The notes under the pieces: generated by a model
What the model was told of the DNA's origin: nothing
The model's database searches: none
What the model saw: only the letters and a program-made list of their open reading frames with translations
Shown here: one piece after another, positions 55,308 to 64,000 of the stretch
Position numbering within the stretch: the stretch's first letter is position 1
How the letters are laid out: every line of letters starts with the position of its first letter
Assembly (NCBI RefSeq): GCF_022682495.2
Contig: NC_071392.1
Location: forward strand, 132,679,318 to 132,743,317
DNA from: Desmodus rotundus
Lineage: Eukaryota > Chordata > Mammalia > Chiroptera > Phyllostomidae
Length of the DNA: 64,000 bases
Direction of reading: 5' to 3'
Position numbers and translations under genes: made by a program

Positions 55308-55936
55308 AATGCTCAGAATGTAATGTTAGCCTAAAAAACATGCCAGTATATAAAACACCACTTAAATAAAACCAAAATTTTCAAAGAGGGGGAAAACATG
55401 AATTATTAAATATACTAAAAGGAGATGTGCAGATGTAATAGATGCTGTAGTGTGTCAGACTGGCCCATTTGGTTCAAGACTGAATTATTCATTTTCCATC
55501 TGTAGGATGTATGAATACCAACAGCTTGAAGCTAGTTCCCCCACAAAAGAGATTGCCCTGGAATGATGAGAAGGCCCTTTCCAAGGGCAGCCTGCATCCT
55601 ATGACTAGTCTGTGTGTGTGAAGTGGGAGCAAAAGCAGGATAAAGGGCCTACAGCTCTCTGCCTCAAGGAGGGACAACTCTGAAGGGGCTTTTCAGGGCT
55701 GGAACACCCTGTGGGATCAGCTGGTCATTTGTTATGACAACACTGATTATAGTCCAATGTCTTCCTCTGCCTTCTACTGCTTCTGTCATCCCCATAGGTG
55801 TGGAGGGTCCGAAGTGCTCATCCTCATAAACCTCTATATGCAGATATCTATGTGAGGCTGCTGTCCAGGGAACCTGCCCTATAACACAAGATGATCAGTG
55901 GTTGCCTCTGAGTGCTACTGTGAGCATCATCCATGA
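55308..55936. other. Non-coding sequence
   Basis: No gene or clear repeat. It ends with the left target duplication of the following SINE (GCATCATCCATGA, 55924-55936). Confidence 0.5.
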
Positions 55937-56175
55937 ATTTTTTTAATCATTACCCAAGTAAATATTTCTGAATGATTTTAGAGAGGGAGGAATGGGGAGA
56001 GAGAGTGTGTGAGAGAGAAACATCAATGTGAGAAACATAGGTCAGTTGCATCCCAGGTGCACCCTGACTGGGGATCAAACCTGCAACCTAGGTATGTGCC
56101 CTGACTAGGAATCAAACCCTTAACTTTTTTGTGTACAAGACAATGCTCCACCAACTGAGCCACCTGGCGAGGGCA
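55937..56175 (-). mobile_element. VES-type SINE, antisense, with target duplication
   Basis: Minus strand: GCCCTCGCCAGGTGGCTCAG head near 56175, two 'ATGTGCCCTGACT'-type repeats and a TCTCTCTCCCCATTCCTCCC tail near 55985. Target duplication GCATCATCCATGA (55924-55936) and GCATCATTCATGA (56176-56188), 12 of 13 identical. A complete retroposed copy. Confidence 0.92.
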
Positions 56176-56188
56176 GCATCATTCATGA

Positions 56189-57750
56189 TTTTTTAATTTT
56201 CTTTCTTGAATTGCCCAAATTTTGGAATTTTTCTATACCAAGCTTGAATATTTCTAGGATTCCTTTGCTGACAAGCAGTAGAAACCCATTGAATTGGCAT
56301 AGGTAACTGGAGAATTTATTAATGCACAGAGAGAAGTAAGAATTCAAGGGCGATGCAGGTTTAATAGAAAGCAGGCCCTGTTTGATTTGTCTCTTCCATG
56401 TTGACCCCTTCTCACTGGTGCTTTCTTAGTGGTTTCAGGATGAGTGAGATAGTGTTACCAAACAAAAAAGCAGACGTTTGGTCGTGTGTTGCCCCAAAAG
56501 CCAAACTGGTGAGGCAGATGCTGGTGTGCAAAGAAATAAGTTTTATTCAGGTGCTGTGTGATCTCGGAGAATGGAAGATTCTTGTCTCAAAGCTCATCTC
56601 CTCTGCAAGACCAAGACAGTTTCAAGAGTTCCTGCTCCAATGTAGAGTATAGACCTTTGAAGCCCACAGTCAGCTGCTAAGTGCCATAGTCCTCCTCCAG
56701 GTAGCTTAGCTTGTGCCTGGCTGCTGTTCATTTCAGGCTTCCTCCTAGAGACTGCATGTGGAGCCTGTGCAGCTATGGGCCTTATGGCTGCTAGGACTGC
56801 ATGGTTGCATTCTCCTGGGTGAGAGAGCTTGTGAATGCACAGTTGAGTGCATCATCAGGTACGTGGGGGAGAGAGATTCCTCCTGATAGCTATAGGCCAT
56901 GTGCCTGCTAATGCCACATAGCCCATAGAGAGAACAGGCAAATGTGCTGAGTGGATGGGTGCAGGTCACAAGACAGTGAGCCATGAGCAAGAGAACTTCT
57001 TTATTCCCCGGGGATCATATTAGCTTGGCTATAAAATGGACTAGGTGCTCTCTCAAAATAACCAATCAACTTCCCAAACTTTTGTGCACTTTGTGTGATT
57101 CCACCTCCCAACCAATCCCTTCTTTCTCCAGGTTAGACTGACAGGCCTCTTTGGTTACCTCCTCCCCCTGGGCCAATTTGACTTCCGTAGCACATGTGTC
57201 TGCCTTCCCCTGGTCCCACCTCGAATCTGGTACTGGAAGAGGGGAGGAGGGCTTTTTCCTCTATCCAGTTATGGTGCTAGCCTTCTATGTGCGCAGTGTT
57301 AAAAACCTTTCTATGCTGCATGTTGGGTGACTGAGGAGACTCCCTTGGCATTCTGGACAGACTGTCTAGTGGTAACAGTAGCTTTACACCTTTTATAACT
57401 CCAAATTCAACAGGAAAGGGTAGTGGGTAGGCCTGTTTTTAGAAGCCCCAACACCAAAGTCTTTTTGCATCTCATTGGCTCAGATTCGGTCCTGTGCTGA
57501 ACTTGAACCCATCACTGGGCCAGAGGCTACTGGTTGACATCACCCTGGTCTGTTCTCAAAGCTTGGGGATTGGGTAGAGGAGGGGTGTACTGCCCAACAC
57601 AAATCTGGGGGCATTGCTAGAGAAAGGGCCAATTGAGCTATTCCCCACAGCTCTGTTTGAGGATGGGACCACCTCGATCAATAGAAAGTGAACAATATAA
57701 ATGTATCTCTTATAGTAATATAATGAGTACCTTGAATTTCCTGTGACTTT
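56189..57750. other. Unassigned sequence with LTR-like stretches
   Basis: 56515-57300 has features seen in LTRs (AATAAGTTTTATTCAGGTGC near 56535; AACCAATCAACTTCCC near 57059; TCTTTATTCCCCGGGGATC near 56999), but I cannot define paired ends. No coding frame of note. It may be a decayed ERV LTR. Confidence 0.35.
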
Positions 57751-59252
57751 AATTTTTTAAGTATATTTTATTGATTATGCTATTAGTTTTTCAAATTTTC
57801 CCCCTTTATCTTCCCCTCCACTCTGTACCCCCCAACCTTCCAGCATTCCCCCTCTTGGTTCATGTCCATGGGTTGTACACATAAGTTCTCTGAATTCTCT
57901 GTTTCCTGTACCATTCTTAACCTGTCCCCATCCATTTTATGCCTACCAAATATGCTTCTTATTCCCTGTTTGGTTGCTGATAGGTGTGAGTTTGTTGTCA
58001 TTTTACTGTTCATATTTTTTATCTTCTTTTTCTTAGATAAGTCCCTTTAACATTTCATATAATAAGGGCTTGGTGATGATGGACTCCTTTAACTTGACCT
58101 TATCTGGAAAACACTTTATCTGCCCTTCCATTCTAAATGATAGCTTTGCTGGGTATAGTAATCTTGGATGTAGGTCCTTGCCTTTCATGACTTCAAATAC
58201 ATCTTTCCAACCCCTTCTTGCCTGCAAGGTTTCTTTTGAGAAATCAGCTGATAGTCTTATGGGTACTCCTTTGTAAGTAACTGTCGCCTTTCTTCTTGCT
58301 GCTTTGAAGGTTCTCTCTTTATCTTTAATCTTGGATAACTTAATGATGATGTGCCTTGGTGTGTTCCTCTTTAGGTCCAACTTCTTTGGGACTCTCTGAG
58401 CTTCCTGGACTTCCTGGAAGTCTGTTTCCTTTGCCAGATTGGGGAAGTTCTCCATTATTTGTTCAAATAAGTTTTCAATTTCTTGCTCTTGCTCTTCTCC
58501 TTCTAGCACCCCGATAATTCAGATATTGGAACATCTCAAATTGTCCCAGAGGTTTGTAAGAGTCTCTTCACTTTTTTGAATTCTTGCTTCTTCATTTTGT
58601 TCTGGATGGATGTTTATTTTTTCCCTTTTGCTCCAAATTGTTGATTTGAGTCCTGGTTTCCTTCCTGACACTGTTGGTTCCCTGAATATTTTGCTTTTTT
58701 TTCATTTTGGGTATCCTTCATTTGTTTTTTCATTTTTTGACCAAGTTCAATCAGAACTGTGAGCATTTTGATTACCAAGGCTTTAAATTCTCCATCAGAT
58801 AGGTTGGCTATGTTCTCATTGTTTAGTTCTCTTTCTGAGGTTATGCTCTCTTCTTTCATTTGGACCCTATTTCTTTGTCTTGGAACACCTGAGGAGTTGT
58901 AAGGGGGCGGGGCCTTCAGTATTCACCCTAGCAGGGCAACCCTCTTTGCTGGACTCTCCTGTGAGACTGGGAGTTTCACCCACCATAGCAACCTCCATAT
59001 CAACTCTGAGTCTCAGTTTCCCCTTAAGTCAGCCCTGCGCATGCAGCCCACCCCCGCCCGCTCGGTCTGCTGCCCTACTGGTTTGGTTGTTCTGATCAAC
59101 TTTTTCTTTCATTCCTTGGTTGTTGGAGTTCCATGCAGTTTGATTTTCTGGCACTTCTGGTTGTTTATTGATTTTAGATTGGTTGTTATCCTCCTTTTTG
59201 TGTGCCAGGAAGTGAAAGGTTTCTACCTACGCCTCCATCTTGGCCAGAACTC
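57751..59252 (-). mobile_element. HAL1-like element with a shortened 5' UTR
   Basis: Minus strand: the 3' UTR is shorter than in other copies (the interval between the C-terminal stop and the T-rich end lacks the TGATCTCCATTTCTG block). The ORF1 stop is at 58033-58035, with an open 158-codon C-terminal ORF1 frame to 58509 (EGEEQEQEIENLFEQIM, QARRGWKDVFEVM, YPAKLSFRMEGQ). The N-terminal part is in another frame at 58614-58859. The 5' UTR is only about 380 bp and the 5' end is GGCCAAGATGGAGGCGTAGG. It adjoins an orphan 5' UTR at 59253. Confidence 0.85.
58033..58509 (-). pseudogene. HAL1 ORF1, C-terminal RRM and CTD portion still open
   Basis: 158 codons without a stop, covering most of the RRM and the whole C-terminal domain, with RHIIIKLSKI, RLSADFSKETLQARRGW and YPAKLSFRMEGQ. 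It is cut from its coiled-coil N-terminus by a frameshift near 58510-58610. It is a pseudogene part, not an independent gene. Confidence 0.85.
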
Positions 59253-60375
59253 CTATGTAGATGAGTCTTAATTGCTGTCAGCAGGTCAATGGGAGGGATT
59301 TACCCAGTCCAGACAGATGGTAGGACCAGCTGTGATCCTTGGCCAGCAACCACCTCCCTTCATTGTTTGTGGAGGTGGTTGGGTGGTGCTCTGATATAGT
59401 CTGTAACTGTCCACTGGGTACACAGGCTCTGGGATTTCCCAGGTGGTACAGGCCAAGGTCAGCTTCCAACCTGTGTTCTCTTTGGGGCCCCTTGATGTAA
59501 GCTATAAAGTGATCTGCAGATGACTGCTGCTAGTGCCAGGCCTGGGGCCACTCAGTGAGATGTACAGGGCTGATCTCAGCTGTTGCTTGTTTGAATCAAT
59601 TTAAGAAGGTCTGAAGCCTGTGCTTAGCCCAGCCTTTCATATGGAAAAGCCACTTTACCAGAATGGGAGGGTTGCTGGGGTAGGCCCTTAAGTTGGATGG
59701 GGGGGGACCCTTAGGTAATCATTAGGGTGGGGCTTACCATGTGAGCCAGATGATGGAGATTCATAGATATGGTGCTCACTCTCTGTGGCTGTGTGTAGGG
59801 GAGGGCTCGGTAAAGGTACAATAGCTGCTGCCTGCATCTGGGAGGAAACTGTTCCCCAGCTCTCACCCTGATGTCAGACATTCAGTTCCTCCCCATGTGC
59901 CACTGGTGCCCTTCAAGCTGTTTCCCTGGTGCTGGAGCCCAGAGGGAGTGAGTCTGAGTAAGTCCATGTGTTGCGAGGCCCTTTAAGTGGAGGCCTGAGA
60001 ATCCCTCAGTTTCTTCTGCCCACCCAACTCCCACAGGATTTTATAGCCAGCAGTTATGGGGACTTATCTTCCTGGCACTGGAACCCTGGGCTGGGTGGTC
60101 TGGCATGGGGCTAGGGTCCCTCACTCCTGAGATATCCCTCCATTTATATCCAGCACATGTGGGTTTGGGACCAGCTGGTTCCTAGTCTCTATGTCTCCAC
60201 CCCTCCATCCATCCATGGATGAATGTGGTTTCTTTGATTCCTTAGTTGTTGGACTTCCATACAGCTCAATTTTCTGATGGTTCTGAGTGATGGTTGTTCT
60301 ATATTTTAGTTGTAATTTTACCGTGGTTGTGCCAAGAGGTGATCCCCAGTTATCTACACCTCCATCCTCTCATTG
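59253..60375 (-). mobile_element. Orphan 5' UTR of an older L1 relative
   Basis: Shares blocks with the 5' UTR at 22404-23565, for example AAAGTGATCTGCAGAT near 59506, CCAGGCCTGGGGCCACTCAG near 59535 and the 'TGGAACCCTGGGCTGGG' block near 60080. It ends near 60370 with (minus) GATGGAGGTGTAGATAACTG. No ORF1 lies downstream of it; a HAL1 copy lies there instead. Confidence 0.7.
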
Positions 60376-60630
60376 CTTCTTTAGAGAGAGAAAGGGAAAG
60401 AGAGAAACATTGATGTGTGAGAGCAGCATTGATCGGTTGCCTCTCATACGCACCTGGAGGGGGATCATATGTACCTGGATGGAATCGTATGCACTAGGAC
60501 CAGGGAGCTTATGTGCCCAGACCAGGGATTGAACCCGCAAGTTTAGTATGTGCACTGACTGGGAATTGAACCTGCAACCTTTCAGTTATGGGATGACCCT
60601 CCAACCAACTGAGCCACAACAACCAGGGCT
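60376..60630 (-). mobile_element. VES-type SINE, antisense
   Basis: Minus strand: CCTGGTTGTTGTGGCTCAGT head near 60628, a B-box-like GGTTCAATTCCCAGTC, and the terminal CTCTTTCCCTTTCTCTCTC. It contains an extra internal duplication of the 'CACCTGGA...ATGTACCTGGA' part. Confidence 0.85.
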
Positions 60631-60699
60631 ATATTCTGCTTTTTGAATTGAACAAAAAATGATTGAAAAACACCTCTCAGAGGCAAATACTAGGCAACA

Positions 60700-61025
60700 G
60701 CAGCCTTGTTCTGTGCAATACAGAGTTAACTACAGATGTAATTTTAAATGTTCTAATAGCCACATTAATTAAAGAATAAAAAGTAGGTGAAATTAATTGT
60801 AATATTTATTACTTAACCCTTTTATATCTGAAATATTGTTTCAACATGTAATCAGTATAAAAAAGTATCAGTGAGATATTTTACATTATTTTTTGTACAA
60901 AGTCTTTATAATTTAATGCGTATTTTTTTACATACAGCACATCTTAATTGAGAGATGCCCTCAGCTTTCAGGTGCTCAGCAGCCAGGTGTGGCTCCCATA
61001 TTGAACAGTGTAGCTTTAGAGTAGG
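60700..61025 (+). repeat. Ancient interspersed repeat, intact copy
   Basis: Uninterrupted version of the repeat split at 44521/51090: AAATGTTCTAATAGCCACAT, the AGATATTTTACATTATT block, then GGTGCTCAGCAGCCAGGTGT and ATATTGAACAGTG. Useful as the reference for reconstructing the pre-insertion site at 44.7-51.0 kb. Family name not recalled. Confidence 0.6.
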
Positions 61026-62560
61026 GCACAAACATATTGCTACTTCCCATTCCTCCCCCTGAAAGTCTAGGAACAAATGAAAATTGTGAAGTGTTCTTTG
61101 ATAAATATAAATAGCAGAGATGAGAGTTTCACAGTGTAACACAAAATGGTTGTGTTCCCTAATTGGCAATAGATTTCCTTGGAAAAACTGCTGAAACAAT
61201 GTTTGCATTTTTGTGACACCTGACAGTACAACAGCACCCATATCCCCTTAAACAGTTATTGAGCACTACTGTAGGCTAAGAAAAGGCCTGGCCTTTCAGA
61301 GTGGACTATGATGTGGTTTTGACCTTTAAGCCTTATGAGGAGGAAAAGATGGCCACGTCCCAGAAAGCAAAGGATAGTGCAGTAGAGATATGTAAACATG
61401 TCATATGTTCATTCACTCTCCTGGTTCCTACAAGTCTTACTGAAATAGTCTCTGGCCATCTATATGCAAGCTGTATAATTCATTCATTTAACAGGTATTT
61501 ACTGAGCACTTATGTGCCAGGCATTATTCTAGCCATGGGGTTACAACAGCAGTGAACAAAGAGTTCCAAGTTCTTATCTTCATAACATTTTATTCTAGTG
61601 ATAGGAGACAAACAATGAACAAAATAAGTAGAAGGTAGGAAGTACTGTGGAGAAAAACAGCAAGTAATGGAAGTATCAGGGTATCCAAATTTTTCATAGG
61701 GTGATTAGAGCTAGGGAAGACCTCATTAAGAAGGTGAAGTTTGAGCAAACACTTGATGTTAATTAAGGAACAAAGCTTGCATATTTGTGGTAGAGAAGGC
61801 AGAATTCCCAAGAACTCTTGATGAGAGAGTGTGCCTGGAATATTTAAGGAATAGCAGGAATACCTGTGAGGGAAGCAGGGAAAGCAAGAAGCCAACTACT
61901 TGGAGATAAGTCAGGAGGAGGGATCCCAGAGAGAAAAGGTGTGGGTAAGGAGGCTTTGGTCATGGAGGGGCTTTCAGCCCCCAAAAGGACTTTGACTTTT
62001 ACTCAGAGTGAGATGGAATCATAACTGGGGTTATTAACCATGGGCCATCTTTATTTTCAAGAAGATTTAATTGAAATGTAGTATTTCCTTCCATTGTGCA
62101 AGTAGGTAACAAACCACAAGTGGATCAGTAGCACCTGTAGCCTTCTCTTTAATTAAAATGACATTTTCAGTTTTCCTATCACATTACAGGATTTGCATAT
62201 ATCTACAAATATTACTTGTGGTGTATGCTCATCCACACATTATAGACCACTACAGAATTATGTTATTTAATAAAACTCATATATTGTAATCCTATGTATT
62301 TTATTTTATGCATTAAAAAGAGGGGTCCTTGGCATAAAAGAGGTGAAGAACACCTGTGTCACTGGGATTTGCATAGAAGACTCATGCGGTCTGACTTAGT
62401 GTTTGGTAAGCATCACTCTGTCTGCTCTGTTGAGGATGAATTGTCAGGGCAAAGGTGGAATCATCGAGACACCTTAGGGTGGTACTGCTGTTGCCAGTGG
62501 AAGTAGGGTCCTGGCAGTGTCACTAGGAAAGCATTTCAGGGACCACAAATTGGAGGATGA
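61026..62560. other. Non-coding sequence with an ancient repeat at about 61480-61760
   Basis: 61480-61560 reads TTCATTCATTTAACAGGTAT ... TGTGCCAGGCATTATTCTAG, a well-known mammalian-wide repeat block continuing with GACCTCATTAAGAAGGTGAAG. The rest shows nothing I can name. No CFAP61 exon seen. Confidence 0.45.
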
Positions 62561-62865
62561 GTTATGGAGTTAAGATTTATCGAAGCTGGAGCAAACTTTC
62601 CCAGATTCAGCTCAGTCCTACTGTGAAGGAAGTCCAGCCTTGTCGTCATCGAGCCCAGAGGGAAGGCCAAGGTCCAGAAGTTCATGCCATTGGTTCGGTC
62701 CATATCAAAGCTTAGTCCAGTTCTGCCTCTGTCCCCATCTAGCTAACATTCCTGGCTGTGCTATTAACTGTATCCAGGCTCATTCTTGGAGTCCATGTGG
62801 CTTCTGGGCCATCATGGTTGCCACAGAGAAAGAATACACAAGCACATGGACAAGCATGTATTAGC

Positions 62866-62929
<64 letters not shown>

Positions 62930-63059
62930 GTTTGCCTTTGTTAAGCTTGGATTATATCTTGGGCTTAAAAAGGACCAGGAACCTTTTCAAACTAACCAAT
63001 CAACTTGTCAGTCTTCTGAGGACTGGCATCCATTTTTATTCTTTTCTTCTCCCACTGCT
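62561..63059. other. Unassigned, possibly LTR-derived, with a (GA)n microsatellite
   Basis: TAAGATTTATCGAAGCTGG and ACTAACCAATCAACTTGTC echo LTR-like text near 49490 and 57060. A (AG)29 run spans 62869-62926. The frame crossing it is a low-complexity artefact. Confidence 0.35.
62869..62926. repeat. (AG)29 microsatellite
   Basis: Fifty-eight bases of uninterrupted AG dinucleotide; likely polymorphic. Confidence 0.97.
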
Positions 63060-63525
63060 CCCCCAGCCTCGGCAGCACCTAATTTATTTTCTGTCTATAA
63101 ATTTGCCTATTCTGAACATTTCATATGAATGGAATTATATAATGTGTGGCCTTTGTATGTGGTTTCTTTCACTTAGCATAAATGTCTTCAAGGTTCATCC
63201 ATGCTATGGCATGTGTCAGTACTTCATTTCCTTTTATGGCTGAATAGTATCCCATTATCTTGGTAGACCACATTTTGTTTTTTGATTGAGAAGTTGGTGG
63301 ACATTTGGGTTCTTTCTGCCTTTTGGATTATTATAAATAATGCTGCTACGAACAGTCATGAACAAGGTTTTATATGGACATGCGTTTTTAGTTCCCTCAG
63401 GTATTTTCCTAGTACTTTTGTGGTCTTGTTTTTCACATTTTACATCTTTAATCCATCTGAACTAGATTTTGGTATAAGGTGGCCATATCAGAACTGAGTT
63501 GTTATTCTTCACTTAAAAATTGCTC
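63060..63525 (-). mobile_element. Ancient L1 3' end, antisense
   Basis: Antisense L1M-like 3' region: TCCATGCTATGGCATGTGTC near 63198, CCTTTTATGGCTGAATAGTA near 63231, and TAATGCTGCTACGAACAGTC near 63338. Confidence 0.65.
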
Positions 63526-63680
63526 GTAAACATTAAGGTAATATTAATTTCTAATCTTTAATAAGTTAACTGTAGATGTAGATTGTTCTTTACAAATATG
63601 CTACTTTTTCCATAGTATGGGAATATGCACTAAAATTTAAGCACAAATATTCACTACAGTTAAAACTAGGTTAGAAAAAG

Positions 63681-64000
63681 AGACCAGCCAAGATGGAAGC
63701 GTAGGTAGACACACTGTACCTCCTCCCACAACCAAAAGAAGGACAATTTTAAAACAAAAAACAACCAGAACTGACAAAAAATCGAACCGCACGGAAGTCC
63801 GACAACCAAGGAGATAAAGAAGAAACATTCATCCAGACTGGTAGGAGGGGCGGAGACAGGCAGCAGGGGCGGACACAACTCGAGGCAAGGAGGAACGCGG
63901 CCAGACCCAGAGATGTGGTGGTTTGTGTGATGAACGTGGCAGGCAGTGCGACCACTAGCAGATGGCCCCACATTCGAGCATACATAAACCAGGAGGAATA
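63681..64000 (+). mobile_element. HAL1-like element, 5' UTR only (continues past the window)
   Basis: Starts AGCCAAGATGGAAGCGTAGG and follows the family 5' UTR, including the donor-like CTG|GTAGGAGG at about 63840 and ACCACTAGCAGAT near 63950. The window ends about 320 bp in; ORF1 would lie outside. Confidence 0.9.

Noticed and set aside
56515..57300. Possible ERV LTR
   Set aside because: Only isolated LTR-like words; no paired LTRs, TG...CA ends, primer-binding site or flanking duplication could be identified, so it is not called as a mobile element.
62758..63243. 161-codon frame
   Set aside because: It runs through the (AG)29 microsatellite as an Arg-Glu repeat and then into an antisense L1 3' end.
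1..64000. CRISPR arrays, operons, tRNA or rRNA genes
   Set aside because: No regularly spaced repeats, no cloverleaf gene apart from SINE-derived tRNA-like heads, and the sequence is clearly vertebrate nuclear DNA.

Overview
The window is mammalian nuclear DNA. It is almost entirely intron and transposable element, and points to a bat of the vesper-bat/yangochiropteran type: there are four copies of a VES-type tRNA-derived SINE, several bat-type LINE-1 fragments, and about eleven copies of an ORF1-only 'half-L1' (HAL1-like) element. No bacterial or viral gene organisation is present.

The only host gene I recognise is CFAP61 (cilia and flagella associated protein 61, formerly C20orf26), on the + strand. 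Five consecutive coding exons (31962-32059, 36668-36742, 41022-41200, 42955-42994, 51679-51818) join with compatible phases into one uninterrupted 177-codon stretch matching the end of the N-terminal half of the protein. The first 31.9 kb is upstream intron (or 5' flank) and the last 12.2 kb is downstream intron. Intron 3 of the series uses a GC-AG splice donor. The acceptor of the first exon lies directly on a (TC)16 microsatellite.

The rest is layered retrotransposons. HAL1-like elements lie at about 5166-7113(-), 10311-14150(-, with a second copy 11157-13109 nested inside), 21161-23570(-, older relative), 25164-27144(+), 27888-28240(-, 3' end only), 33335-35173(+), 44705-46517(-), 53863-55294(+), 57751-59252(-) and 63681-64000(+, cut by the window edge). 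Together they make up roughly a quarter of the window. The copy at 25164-27144 is full length, keeps an uninterrupted ORF1 (coiled coil, RRM, C-terminal domain), and has a 14-bp target-site duplication. It has a 5' UTR starting with a YY1-type CAAGATGGCGGC motif and a G-rich 3' UTR ending in an AATAAA signal. These elements encode no endonuclease or reverse transcriptase, so they must borrow a partner L1 ORF2p. The L1 copies seen here are all broken; the largest (17169-20895) has lost its FADD motif and shows a 5' inversion.

The best candidate for something new is this HAL1 family. One copy (53863-55294) lacks exactly a GT...AG-bounded segment of the 5' UTR and looks like a retrotransposed spliced transcript. 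Several copies keep an antisense ORF in the 5' UTR. Three abut orphan L1 5' regions in a way that suggests chimera formation. Around these lie older L1, MIR, MaLR, hAT-like and MITE remnants.
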